From: Streptomyces sp. NBC_01214
Lineage (GTDB): Bacteria; Actinomycetota; Actinomycetes; Streptomycetales; Streptomycetaceae
DNA: 64,000 bases
Assembly: GCF_026340975.1 (NCBI RefSeq)
Contig: NZ_JAPEOS010000001.1
Location: forward strand, 496,001 to 560,000
Direction: 5' to 3'
This document shows positions 1 through 7,988 of this stretch, in pieces. Within the stretch, counting starts at the first letter, position 1. Every line of letters starts with the position of its first letter. The notes beneath the pieces are model-generated. The model was given only the letters and a program-made list of their open reading frames with translations. It did no database searches and had not been told where the DNA came from. The position numbers and the translations under genes were made by a program.

Positions 1-1660
1 GCGCGCCGCCCTGAGCGGCCTGAGCGGCCTGAGCGGCCCGAGCCGGCTCGGGGCCGGTGTTCTCGTCGTCCAGGAAGGCGTCCACCCCGCGCCGGCCGCG
101 CCGGCCGCCGGAGACCTTGCCGGGAGCCGCGCCCCCGGCCGTCCCCGCGCCGTCCGTGGCCGGACCGGCCGGGGGCTCCTCCGCCGGCTCCGGCAGGACC
201 ACGGTCCCGGCACCCGAGCCGAGCGGGAGCTCCAGCACGTACGCCCCGCCGGGCGCGCCCGGAACCTCCACCGTCTGCAGCACGCCGCCGTGCGCGGCCA
301 CGATCCCCCGCACGATCGGCTCGTGGACCGGGCTCCCGCCCTCGTACGGCCCGCGCACCTCGATCCGTACGACGTCGCCGCGCTGCGCGGCGGCCACCAC
401 GATCGTCGAGTCGCTGTAGCCGCTGCCCTGACGGGTCTTGCCGGTCGCGTCCACCCCGGCCACGTCCGCGACCAGGTGGGCGAGTGCGGTCGAGATCCGG
501 TCCGCGTCCACCTCGGCCTCGATGGTCGGCGCGTGGACGGCGAACTGCGCGCGGCCCGGACCGATCAGCTCGACGGCCCCGTCGACGCCCGCCGTGACGA
601 CGGTGTTGATCAGGACCTTCTTCTTCGTGAGCCGGTCCCGGCCGGTGTCCAGGCGCTGGTAGCCGAGGACGTTGTCCACCAGCGTGGTCATCCGTGAGTA
701 CCCGGCGGCCAGGTGGTGCAGCAGCTGGTTGGCCTCGGGCCACAGCTGTCCGGCGTCGTCGGCGGCCAGCGTCGCCAGCTCACCGCGCAACTCGTCCAGC
801 GGTCCCCGCAGGGACTCGCCGAGGACGGCCATCAGCTGCGCGTGCCGCGCGGCGAGGGCGTCGTAGGGCCGCCGGTCGGTGAAGGTCATGACGGCGCCGA
901 CGAGCTGTTCCCCGTCCCGTACGGGCGAGGTGGTCAGGTCGACGGAGACCGGCTGTCCGGCCTTGTTCCACAGCACCTGCCCGCGGACGCGGTGCTTGCG
1001 CCCGCTGCGCAGGGTGTCGGCGAGCGGGGACTCCTCGAAGGGGAAGGGTGAGCCGTCGGCGCGGGAGTGCTGGATGAGGCCGTGCAGTTCGCGGTTGCCG
1101 AGGTCGGTGGCGCGGTAGCCGAGGATCTGGGCGGCGGCCGGGTTGACCAGCACCACCCGTCCGTCGGTGTCGGTGCCCACGACACCTTCGGCGGCGGCGC
1201 GCAGGATCATCTCGGTCTGCCGCTGCGACCGGGCCAGCTCGGCCTCGGTGTCCACGGTCTGCGAGAGGTCACGGACCACGAGCATCAGCAGCTCGTCACC
1301 CGTGTAGGAGGGTTGCGGTTCGCGGTAGGCGTCGCGTCCGTCGAGATGGGCGCTGGTGAGCTCGACGGGGAACTCGGAGCCGTCGGTACGGCGCGCGATC
1401 ATCCGCTTGGGTTTCGTGCGGCCGCCGTCGTCCTCGCCGGGCCGGCGCATGGAGCCGGGGATCAGCTTGGAGTCGAACTCGGGCAGGAGGTCGAGCACGC
1501 CCCGGCCGACGAGCCCGGTGCCGGGGCTCTCCATGATCTCGAGCGCGATCGAATTGGCGTTGACGACCGTGCCGTTGGCGTTGACGAGCAACAGCGCGTC
1601 CGGAAGGGCATCGAGTATTGCTGCGAGGCGAGCAGCGCCTCGGGATGGCCTGCTGCTCAC
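1..1660 (-). CDS. PAS-domain sensor protein with histidine-kinase-like module, 3' end outside window
   Basis: At least 553 residues are visible and the C-terminus runs off the left edge. The GTG at 1660 is chosen because GGGAGG lies 9 nt upstream. Two PAS-type regions can be read (about residues 8-130 and 140-260; motifs LPDALLLVNANG and AAAEGVVGTDTDGRVV). A dimerisation/phosphoacceptor-like helix region follows, then a divergent ATPase-like region (VRGIVAAHGGVLQTV). I see no clear HxxxP phosphoacceptor, so it may be a degenerate kinase. The C-terminal part is rich in Ala, Gly and Pro. The first 45 bases of the window encode short Ala-Ala-Gln repeats inside the gene. A cytoplasmic signalling role is inferred; the ligand is unknown. 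Confidence 0.75.
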   Translation of the reverse strand, partial: MSSRPSRGAARLAAILDALPDALLLVNANGTVVNANSIALEIMESPGTGLVGRGVLDLLPEFDSKLIPGSMRRPGEDDGGRTKPKRMIARRTDGSEFPVELTSAHLDGRDAYREPQPSYTGDELLMLVVRDLSQTVDTEAELARSQRQTEMILRAAAEGVVGTDTDGRVVLVNPAAAQILGYRATDLGNRELHGLIQHSRADGSPFPFEESPLADTLRSGRKHRVRGQVLWNKAGQPVSVDLTTSPVRDGEQLVGAVMTFTDRRPYDALAARHAQLMAVLGESLRGPLDELRGELATLAADDAGQLWPEANQLLHHLAAGYSRMTTLVDNVLGYQRLDTGRDRLTKKKVLINTVVTAGVDGAVELIGPGRAQFAVHAPTIEAEVDADRISTALAHLVADVAGVDATGKTRQGSGYSDSTIVVAAAQRGDVVRIEVRGPYEGGSPVHEPIVRGIVAAHGGVLQTVEVPGAPGGAYVLELPLGSGAGTVVLPEPAEEPPAGPATDGAGTAGGAAPGKVSGGRRGRRGVDAFLDDENTGPEPARAAQAAQAAQGGA

Positions 1661-1780
1661 GACGAGCTTCCTCCCTGACCAACAACTACCGGCAAGTCAC
1701 GGGAGGAGTCTAAGGCCACAGGCCCGCGATGGGGTGGCCGATGTGTGGTGGATACCGCCCATCTTGCGCATCCTCCCAGG

Positions 1781-2206
1781 TCAGGAACGCCCACTCGGAA
1801 GCAGAGGTTCCAACTCGTCCCAGCGTCGGATTTCGCATCCGTTGGTCCGCCGGAACGTGGCGTCCACTTTGTAGCCGTTCCACGTTCCGGTGATCCGGGC
1901 GGTGGCCGGACCCCCGTGCTGCATGCTGCAGATCTGCCGCTTGGAGACGGGGGCAAAGGGGTCCTTCCCCTCGCGGGCGAACTCGTCCAGCCGGGCGCAG
2001 GCCCCTTCCGCTTCCGGGTGGTCGCCGCCGACGGGGTCGCATTCGAGCAGGTACTCCCGGTCCAGCCGGTGGTTTCCGGTGTCGGCCATGGCGATGGTGA
2101 GGCGGTCGGGGGTCGCCAGCAGCCGGCCCAGTGGGAGCGGGGGCAGCGGACCGGCCACCGTGGCGGCCAGGGCGGAGGTGACGGCGAAGGCGGCGAGACG
2201 CAGCAT
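1781..2206 (-). CDS. Subtilisin-inhibitor-like (SSI, I16 family) secreted protein
   Basis: 141 residues. A Sec signal peptide is visible (MLRLAAFAVTSALAATVAG). The mature part has the spacing of Streptomyces subtilisin inhibitors: a first Cys in LLECDP, then GDHPEAEGAC, a third Cys in KRQICS, GTWNG, and a last Cys in NGCE, which together would give two disulphides. SSI proteins inhibit extracellular serine proteases and can be very abundant. The ATG at 2206 is preferred over an upstream in-frame start because it begins directly with the signal peptide. The scissile-loop Met/Lys-Xaa region is atypical (KRQICSMQ), so its protease specificity is uncertain. Confidence 0.8.
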   Translation of the reverse strand: MLRLAAFAVTSALAATVAGPLPPLPLGRLLATPDRLTIAMADTGNHRLDREYLLECDPVGGDHPEAEGACARLDEFAREGKDPFAPVSKRQICSMQHGGPATARITGTWNGYKVDATFRRTNGCEIRRWDELEPLLPSGRS

Positions 2207-2394
2207 GGGGCACTCCAGGTCGTCCGTACACGTCGTACGCCTGCCCAACGACGCGGGCGCGCTGACGTTGCGTGCCGCGGCCGCATTAAGGCTTTGCCCT
2301 CCGGCCGTCCTGCCTTGTACCGTGGGAGCGGATTGGTGAGGGGCCCTGCGCCTGTGTCATCATCTGCACGCACCCTCGTACGCGGGGGTGTGCT

Positions 2395-2485
2395 GGAGGC
2401 GTCGCCTAGTCCGGTCTATGGCGCCGCACTGCTAATGCGGTTTGGGTCTTACCGCCCATCGAGGGTTCAAATCCCTCCGCCTCCG
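2395..2485 (+). tRNA. tRNA-Ser (anticodon GCT)
   Basis: The 7-bp acceptor GGAGGCG/CGCCTCC, an anticodon loop reading CTGCTAA (anticodon GCT), a long class-II variable arm and the T-loop GGTTCAAATCC are all visible. The CCA end is not encoded. It is followed closely by a strong terminator and then tRNA-Arg. It decodes AGC/AGU codons. Confidence 0.95.
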
Positions 2486-2490
2486 CACCT

Positions 2491-2528
2491 CATCGAAGCC
2501 CCGGTCCTGACGGACCGGGGCTTCGATG
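2491..2528 (+). terminator. Intrinsic terminator after tRNA-Ser(GCT)
   Basis: A perfect 17-bp stem (2491-2507 with 2512-2528) closes a 4-nt TGAC loop. There is no T-tract, as is usual for Streptomyces tRNA terminators. Confidence 0.85.
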
Positions 2529-2703
2529 CGTTCCGGGACGATCCGCTCCGCTCCACCCTCTGTGCGAACCCATCCGGATGATCTCCATCCGGCTCGTTTT
2601 CGCAGGTCAGCAGCGGTTTGGGTAATGGATTTCGCGTCCCGGCGAGGTCCATGTATTGTTGTTCTCGCAAGGCCAACGGGGCGAAAAACCCCGGGAAGCC
2701 CAA

Positions 2704-2776
2704 GCACTCGTAGCTTAACGGATAGAGCATCTGACTACGGATCAGAAGGTTGCAGGTTCGAATCCTGCCGAGTGCA
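2704..2776 (+). tRNA. tRNA-Arg (anticodon ACG)
   Basis: The acceptor GCACTCG/CGAGTGC, anticodon loop CTACGGA (anticodon ACG) and T-loop GGTTCGAATCC are present, with A as discriminator. CCA is not encoded. A34 is the substrate of the TadA deaminase encoded at 20791-21276 in this same window, which would make inosine and allow CGU/CGC/CGA reading. Confidence 0.95.
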
Positions 2777-2782
2777 CAGCAA

Positions 2783-2820
2783 GAAAGAGGCCCCCAGGAG
2801 AAATCCTGGGGGCCTCTTTC
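2783..2820 (+). terminator. Intrinsic terminator after tRNA-Arg(ACG)
   Basis: A perfect 17-bp stem (2783-2799 with 2804-2820) carries a GAAA tetraloop, 7 nt after the tRNA end. Confidence 0.88.
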
Positions 2821-2987
2821 GTATGTCCTGACGGCCCGCCGTCTCCTCCTTGATGGGGACGGGGTCCCCCGGAAGATGTCAGGGGTGGGATGGCTCTGGC
2901 GGGGGACGTGGACGAGGGGTCTGGCTCGGTACGGTTTGTGAAGATCGTTCGAAGCCGGAAATCCGGAGCTGGAAAACGGGGGCACTC

Positions 2988-3353
2988 ATGGGACTGTTCG
3001 GGAACGCGCACACCGTCGACCCGGTGTCGGCGCAGCGGGACTACGCGCGGCTGCTGGGGCAGGGGGAGCAGGTCCACGCCGCGTACCTGCTGATCCGGGA
3101 CACGATCCTGTTCACCGACCGGCGGCTGGTGCTCGTCGACAAGCAGGGGCTCACGGGGAAGAAGGTGGAGTACCACTCCGTCCCCTACCGGAGTATCACG
3201 CACTTCTCCGTCGAGACCGCCGGGCACTTCGATCTCGACGCCGAGCTCAAGATTTGGATATCCGGCAGCTCGACGCCGATCGAGAAGACCTTCACCAAGG
3301 GCGTCGACATCTACGAGGTGCAGGCGATCCTGACCCAGTTCGTCGCCCGGTAG
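2988..3353 (+). CDS. PH-domain (bacterial bPH) protein
   Basis: 121 residues. The order of beta strands (ILFTDRRLVLVDKQG, KKVEYHSVPYRSI, FDLDAELKIWISG) and the closing helix (VDIYEVQAILTQFV) match the small bacterial PH-like family (YvlB/bPH_1 type). No signal peptide or membrane segment is seen, so it should be cytoplasmic. The ATG at 2988 follows a G-rich stretch. It stands alone behind the tRNA-Arg terminator and converges on the lactonase gene. Its ligand is not known for the family. Confidence 0.8.
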   Translation: MGLFGNAHTVDPVSAQRDYARLLGQGEQVHAAYLLIRDTILFTDRRLVLVDKQGLTGKKVEYHSVPYRSITHFSVETAGHFDLDAELKIWISGSSTPIEKTFTKGVDIYEVQAILTQFVAR

Positions 3354-3365
3354 GCGGTTCGGCCG

Positions 3366-4277
3366 TCAGAGGACCCGGGGCAGGCCCGTCACCGACATCA
3401 CCAGTGAGTAGAGGGAGGTGGTGGCGGTGATGAAGAGGCGGTTGTTCTTGGGGCCGCCGAAGGCGATGTTCGAGACCGGTTCGGGGACGCGGAGGCGGCC
3501 GATCAGGGTGCCGTCCGCGGCGTAGCACTGGACGCCGTTCTCCATGGCGGCGGCCCACAGTCGCCCCTCGTCATCGAAGCGGATGTTGTCGACCCCGGGG
3601 CATGCGGCAAAGACGCGGTCGTCGGTGACGGTGCCGTCGTCGGCGACCTTGAAGGCGCGGATGTGGCCGGCCCGGCTGTCCGCGGCGTACAGCTCGCTCT
3701 CGTCGGGGGAGAAGACCAGGCCGTTGGGGCCGAGGAAGCCGTCGGCGACGGTTCGGACCTCTCCGGTCGAGGGGTCGGCCCGGTAGAGGTTGCAGGCGCC
3801 GATCTCGCTGGGTGCGCGGTGGCCCTCGTAGTCGCTGGTGATGCCGAAGTCCGGGTCGGAGAACCAGAGGGAGCCGTCCGAGCGGACGACCGCGTCGTTC
3901 GGGCTGTTGAGCCGCTTGCCGTCGATGCGGTCGGCGATCACGGTCAGGCTGCCGTCGGGTTCGGTGCGGGTGACGCGCCGGTTGCCTTGTTCACAGGTGA
4001 TCAGGCGGCCTTCGCGGTCCAGGGTGTTGCCGTTGGAGTGGCCGGCCGGGGAGCGGAAGACGGAGACCGCGCCGGTCGCCTCGTCCCAGCGCAGCATCCG
4101 GTCGTTGGGGATGTCGCTCCACACCAGTTGTCGCCAGGCGGGCAGGTAGAGCGGGCCCTCCGCCCAGCGGCAGTCGTCGTAGAGCCGATCCAGCCGGGCG
4201 TCGCCGTTGGCGCAGCGGCCGGTCCGGAAGCGCTCGTCCAGAATCTCGTACAAGGCCAGGTCGGCTATGGCAGACAC
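3366..4277 (-). CDS. SMP-30/gluconolactonase-type sugar lactonase
   Basis: 303 residues. Typical SMP-30/Gluconolactonase/LRE six-bladed propeller motifs are present in order: EGPLYLPAWRQLVWSDI (metal-binding Glu), NGNTLDREGRLITCEQG, SPNDAVVRSDGSLWFSDPDFGI (Asn/Asp ligands) and GPNGLVFSPDESELYAADS. These enzymes open aldonolactones such as gluconolactone using a divalent metal. The GTG at 4277 is chosen for the GGGGGA box 3 nt before it. It is transcribed divergently from an Lrp/AsnC regulator 107 bp away, which is probably its local regulator. Confidence 0.87.
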   Translation of the reverse strand: MSAIADLALYEILDERFRTGRCANGDARLDRLYDDCRWAEGPLYLPAWRQLVWSDIPNDRMLRWDEATGAVSVFRSPAGHSNGNTLDREGRLITCEQGNRRVTRTEPDGSLTVIADRIDGKRLNSPNDAVVRSDGSLWFSDPDFGITSDYEGHRAPSEIGACNLYRADPSTGEVRTVADGFLGPNGLVFSPDESELYAADSRAGHIRAFKVADDGTVTDDRVFAACPGVDNIRFDDEGRLWAAAMENGVQCYAADGTLIGRLRVPEPVSNIAFGGPKNNRLFITATTSLYSLVMSVTGLPRVL

Positions 4278-4384
4278 GATTCCCCCTGAAAGAGTCACGC
4301 CGAATGCTGTTCGGTCTGGAGGTGAGATTGCAGGATCAGGTACCGTCTTCGCAAGGGTCGACAGGCCCATGAGAGGAAGATTGC

Positions 4385-4819
4385 GTGGACGACATCGACC
4401 GTGCGCTCGTCCTGCGGCTGCAGCAGGACGCCGGCCAGTCGTACGCCGCTCTCGGCACGGCCGTCGGGCTCTCGGCGGGGGCCACCCACGAGCGGGTACG
4501 GAAACTGCGCGAACGCGGGGTGATCCGGCGGACCACCGTCGACGTCGACCCGGCGGCCGTCGGCAGCGGAGTCCTGGCCTACGTGATGGTCGACTCCAAT
4601 GCCTGGATGGGCGAGTCCGGCGCCGACTTCGCAGCGATCCCCGAGATCCAGGAGGCGCACATCATCGCGGGCAGTGCGTCCTTGCTGGTCAAGGTGCGCA
4701 CGGCCTCGACCGAACAACTGCAGGACGTGCTGCGCCGCCTCTACGCCATCGACGGGGTCAGCGGTACGCACGCCACCGTCGTCCTGGACACCTTCTTCGA
4801 GCGGCCCCTCCCGCTGTGA
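4385..4819 (+). CDS. Lrp/AsnC-family transcriptional regulator
   Basis: 144 residues, the standard family length. The N-terminal HTH (DDIDRALVLRLQQDAGQSY, then LSAGATHERVRKLRERGVI) is followed by a RAM-like alpha-beta domain (EAHIIAGSASLLVKVRTAS, FFERPLPL). It starts at the GTG at 4385 after GAGAGGAAGA. It is divergent from the SMP-30 lactonase and overlaps the next gene by 4 nt (GTGA), so it likely controls either neighbour. The effector is unknown. Confidence 0.88.
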   Translation: MDDIDRALVLRLQQDAGQSYAALGTAVGLSAGATHERVRKLRERGVIRRTTVDVDPAAVGSGVLAYVMVDSNAWMGESGADFAAIPEIQEAHIIAGSASLLVKVRTASTEQLQDVLRRLYAIDGVSGTHATVVLDTFFERPLPL

Positions 4820-5709
4820 CCTGGTGGTGCACCGGGATCCGGTGGAAGGACGGCCACCCCGCCATCGGGTGGTACGGGGAGGGGCGCGGCGAGCGGGTGA
4901 GCGAGCTCGCGTACGGGCAGCGGATCGCCTTCGTGGCACGCGGGGAGCGGCACTGCCTCGGCGTGCGGCGGGCCGGGAAACGGACGCCCTGTCCCACCGC
5001 TGACACGGTGCCGGGCCGTGCCGGGAACGCGCAGTGCCCCGAGTGCGCCCGCCTCGACCGGTCGTTCTCCGTGGCGGCCGACACCAACGCCGCCGATCCG
5101 CGTACCTACCGGGTCTACCTGGCCTGGTTCGGTCCCGGCATGGTCAAGGTCGGGATCACCGCCGAGGAGCGCGGCTCGGCCCGGCTGCTGGAGCAGGGGG
5201 CGGTGGCCTGGGCTTGGCTCGGGCGCGGTCCACTGATGGCCACCCGGCGCACCGAGGAGCTGCTGCGGGCGGCGCTCGGGGTGCCCGACCGGATCGCGTA
5301 CGCCCGTAAGCGCGGCGTACGTACCCACTTGCCGGCCGCGCCCGAACGGGCCCGGGAGGTCGCCGAACTGCACGCACGGGCGGCGGCGCTGCCCGGGTGG
5401 CCGGAGTCGCTGGAGCGGGTGGAGTGCGAAGTGGCCGACCACGCCCGGGCGTTCGGGCTGGACGTCCTGCCGGGCCTGCCCGGGCCGGCGCGGGTGCTCA
5501 CCGAGATGGTGCCCGGCGGGTCCGTCGTGGGCCGGCTGGCGGGCGCGGCCGGTCCCGATCTGCACCTCGCGGACGGACTCGTGGTGGACACAAGGCTGTT
5601 GGCGGGCTGGGAGCTCACCGCTCCGGGGGGCGAAGCCGTGACCTCGGTACCGACGGCGCCGATCCCGTCCGCCTCCGCGGCTCCCGCCGAGCAGGGCGGG
5701 CTGTTCTGA
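4816..5709 (+). CDS. DUF2797 family protein
   Basis: 297 residues from the GTG at 4816, which overlaps the stop of the regulator. Cysteines in the pattern CLGVRR...CPTAD...CPECARL suggest a zinc site near residues 45-85. The central segment (VYLAWFGPGMVKVGIT...RLLEQGAVAWAWLGRGPL) is the DUF2797 core and resembles a GIY-YIG-like fold. The function is not established for the family. The coupled start suggests co-transcription with the Lrp-type gene. Confidence 0.8.
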   Translation: MTWWCTGIRWKDGHPAIGWYGEGRGERVSELAYGQRIAFVARGERHCLGVRRAGKRTPCPTADTVPGRAGNAQCPECARLDRSFSVAADTNAADPRTYRVYLAWFGPGMVKVGITAEERGSARLLEQGAVAWAWLGRGPLMATRRTEELLRAALGVPDRIAYARKRGVRTHLPAAPERAREVAELHARAAALPGWPESLERVECEVADHARAFGLDVLPGLPGPARVLTEMVPGGSVVGRLAGAAGPDLHLADGLVVDTRLLAGWELTAPGGEAVTSVPTAPIPSASAAPAEQGGLF

Positions 5710-5879
5710 CACCGCTGGACCGAGGCGCGGAACGCGGAACAGTGAGCGGAACAGGGGGCGGAGCAGGGGGCGGAGCACGGCTCGGATCGTGGCGGCCATG
5801 GTCAAAACTTGGATCCCTTTGGCCTTCCGGGGCCGATTCCGGTGGACATGCCGGGGGCGCCCCGCAGAGGGTGTTCGAC

Positions 5880-6218
5880 ATGAGCATTCAGCCGGTACCG
5901 GCCTTCGAACCGCCTTACGTCATGGCCGTTTTCAGCAACACCCGCACCGACGACGACAGTGGTTACCCCGAGACCCTCGCGCGGATGAAGGAGATCGTCG
6001 GGACGAACCCGGGATACCTCGGCTACGAGTCCGCGCGTACCCCCGGAGGCCTCGGCATCACCGTGGCCTACTTCCGCGACCACGCGTCCCTCACCGCGTG
6101 GCGCGAGGACCTGGAGCACCAGGCGGCCATGAAGCAGGGCCGCTCCGACTGGTACGAGAGCCACACCCTGCACGTCGCGACCGTCGAGCGGAGCCACGGC
6201 TTTGTCCGCAACGGCTGA
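5880..6218 (+). CDS. Antibiotic-biosynthesis-monooxygenase (ABM) fold protein
   Basis: 112 residues. It has a dimeric ferredoxin-like ABM pattern (VMAVFSNTRT, NPGYLGYESART, GLGITVAYFRDHASLTAWR, HQAAMKQGRSDWYESH). Members include heme-degrading and quinone-forming monooxygenases but also proteins of unknown role. The last 17 nt overlap the amidohydrolase start, so the two are translationally coupled and probably act together. Confidence 0.82.
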   Translation: MSIQPVPAFEPPYVMAVFSNTRTDDDSGYPETLARMKEIVGTNPGYLGYESARTPGGLGITVAYFRDHASLTAWREDLEHQAAMKQGRSDWYESHTLHVATVERSHGFVRNG

Positions 6219-7083
6219 GGCGGTCCGCGCCTTCCGCGAGCGGCTCGGGCTGCCCGGACTGGTCGACGTCCACACGCACTTCATGCCCGAGCGGGTCCTG
6301 GACAAGGTGTGGGACTACTTCGACGCGGTCGGCCCGCTGACCGGCGTCGAGTGGCCCATCACCTACCGGCACGAGGAGGAGCAGCGCGTCGCGCTCCTGC
6401 GGGAGTTCGGGGTCCGGGCCTTCACCGCCATGCTCTACCCGCACAAACCGGCGATGGCTGCCTGGCTCAACGCCTGGTCCGCCGATTTCGCCGCCCGCAC
6501 CCCCGACTGCCTACAGACCGCGACCTTCTTCCCGGAGGAGGGCGTGAGCGGGTACGTCCGCCAGGCCGTCGAGTCCGGAGCCCGGATCTTCAAGTCGCAC
6601 CTCCAGGTCGGCGGCTACGACCCGAACGACGACCGGCTCGACCCCGTCTGGGGGCTACTGGCCGAGGCCGGCCTCCCGATCGTGATCCACTGCGCGTCGG
6701 GCCCCGTCCCGGGCAAGCACACCGGACCGGAGCCGATCGCCCGGCTGTTGGCCCGTCACCCGCGGTTGCCACTGGTCATCGCCCACATGGGCATGCCCGA
6801 GTACACCGATTTCCTCGACCTCGCCGACCGGTACGCCGAGGTGCGCCTGGACACCACCATGGCCTTCACCGACTTCTCCGAGCAGATGTACGGTTTCCCG
6901 CCCGGGGACCTCGGACGTCTCGTGGACCTCGGCGACCGGATCCTCCTCGGCACCGACTTCCCGAACATCCCCTACCCCTACGAGCACCAGCTCGCCGCGC
7001 TCGAACGGCTCGGCCTCGGCGACGACTGGTTGCGGGCGGTCTGCCACGACAACGGCGCCCGGCTGTTCCGCCTCGACGGCTGA
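6202..7083 (+). CDS. Amidohydrolase 2 family (TIM-barrel metal hydrolase/decarboxylase)
   Basis: 293 residues starting at the TTG at 6202, inside the 3' end of the ABM gene. The metal-binding DVHTHFMPE motif is at residues 22-30. IVIHCAS, VIAHMGMPEY and LLGTDFPNIPYPYE supply the other His/Asp ligands of the PF04909 family. Relatives hydrolyse or decarboxylate ring-derived acids such as ACMS and gamma-resorcylate; the substrate here cannot be told. Coupling to an ABM protein fits an oxidise-then-hydrolyse pair. Confidence 0.85.
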   Translation: MSATAEAVRAFRERLGLPGLVDVHTHFMPERVLDKVWDYFDAVGPLTGVEWPITYRHEEEQRVALLREFGVRAFTAMLYPHKPAMAAWLNAWSADFAARTPDCLQTATFFPEEGVSGYVRQAVESGARIFKSHLQVGGYDPNDDRLDPVWGLLAEAGLPIVIHCASGPVPGKHTGPEPIARLLARHPRLPLVIAHMGMPEYTDFLDLADRYAEVRLDTTMAFTDFSEQMYGFPPGDLGRLVDLGDRILLGTDFPNIPYPYEHQLAALERLGLGDDWLRAVCHDNGARLFRLDG

Positions 7084-7220
7084 CGCCCCGGCCCCGTTCC
7101 GCCACGGCCCCGTCCCGGCCGCGGCACCGGCGTCCTGTCCCTCCTCGCGGATTCCCTTTCTCAGGAAATTCACAGATTGGCGCAAGAACGCTCTCAGAGG
7201 CACGGGACAGCGTGTTCGGT

Positions 7221-7988
7221 ATGACTGCGACGACCACCTCCCATGCGTCCACGTCCACCAACCACCCGACGGCCCTGGTGCGGCCCGACGGCGGCCCCTG
7301 CCGGGTACTCGTCGTCGACGACGAGGCCTCGCTCTCCGAGCTGCTGTCCATGGCCCTGCGCTACGAGGGCTGCGAGGTCCGCACCGCCGGCGACGGTGCG
7401 GGCGCGGTGCGGGCGGCGCGGGAGTTCCGGCCCGACGTGGTCCTCCTCGACGTCATGCTTCCCGACATGGACGGCCTGGCCGTCCTCGGGCGCCTGCGCC
7501 GGGAGATCCCCCAGGTTCCCGTGCTGTTCCTGACCGCCAAGGACTCGTTGGAGGACCGGATCGCGGGCCTCACGGCGGGCGGCGACGACTACGTCACCAA
7601 GCCCTTCAGCCTGGAGGAGGTCGTGGCCCGGCTGCGCGGCCTGGTCCGGCGCTCCGGCGCTGCGCAGGCCGCGCGCGGCGGTTCGGTGCTGGCCGTCGGC
7701 GACCTGCGGCTGGACGAGGACAGCCACGAGGTGGTGCGGGGCGGCCAGGAGATCCACCTGACCGCCACCGAGTTCGAGCTGCTGCGCTACCTCATGCGCA
7801 ACCCCCGGCGCGTGCTGAGCAAGGCGCAGATCCTGGACCGGGTGTGGTCCTACGACTTCGGCGGCCAGGCCAATGTGGTCGAGCTCTACATCTCCTACCT
7901 GCGCAGGAAGCTCGAGAGCGGCCCCGGTCTGCCCAGGATGATCCACACGCGCCGTGGCGCCGGATACCTGATCAAGCCGGGCGAGTAG
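7221..7988 (+). CDS. OmpR/PhoB-type response regulator
   Basis: 255 residues. The receiver domain (VLVVDDEASLSELL, phospho-Asp in VVLLDVMLPDMDG, Lys in YVTKPFS) occupies about residues 30-145. The winged-helix Trans_reg_C domain (LTATEFELLRYLMRNP, VVELYISYLRRKLE, HTRRGAGYLIKPG) occupies 160-253. The ATG at 7221 is used; a GTG at 7212 with GGGA upstream is an alternative. The stop overlaps the sensor-kinase start by 1 nt, so they form one two-component operon. Confidence 0.93.
   Translation: MTATTTSHASTSTNHPTALVRPDGGPCRVLVVDDEASLSELLSMALRYEGCEVRTAGDGAGAVRAAREFRPDVVLLDVMLPDMDGLAVLGRLRREIPQVPVLFLTAKDSLEDRIAGLTAGGDDYVTKPFSLEEVVARLRGLVRRSGAAQAARGGSVLAVGDLRLDEDSHEVVRGGQEIHLTATEFELLRYLMRNPRRVLSKAQILDRVWSYDFGGQANVVELYISYLRRKLESGPGLPRMIHTRRGAGYLIKPGE

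Noticed and set aside
1..45. Tandem repeat GAGCGGCCT as an independent element
   Set aside because: It is an in-frame Ala/Gln repeat within the truncated PAS gene.
2395..2820. tRNA-Ser(GCT)/tRNA-Arg pair as an integration site
   Set aside because: Both tRNAs are complete with own terminators and no repeat of their 3' ends or integrase gene is nearby.
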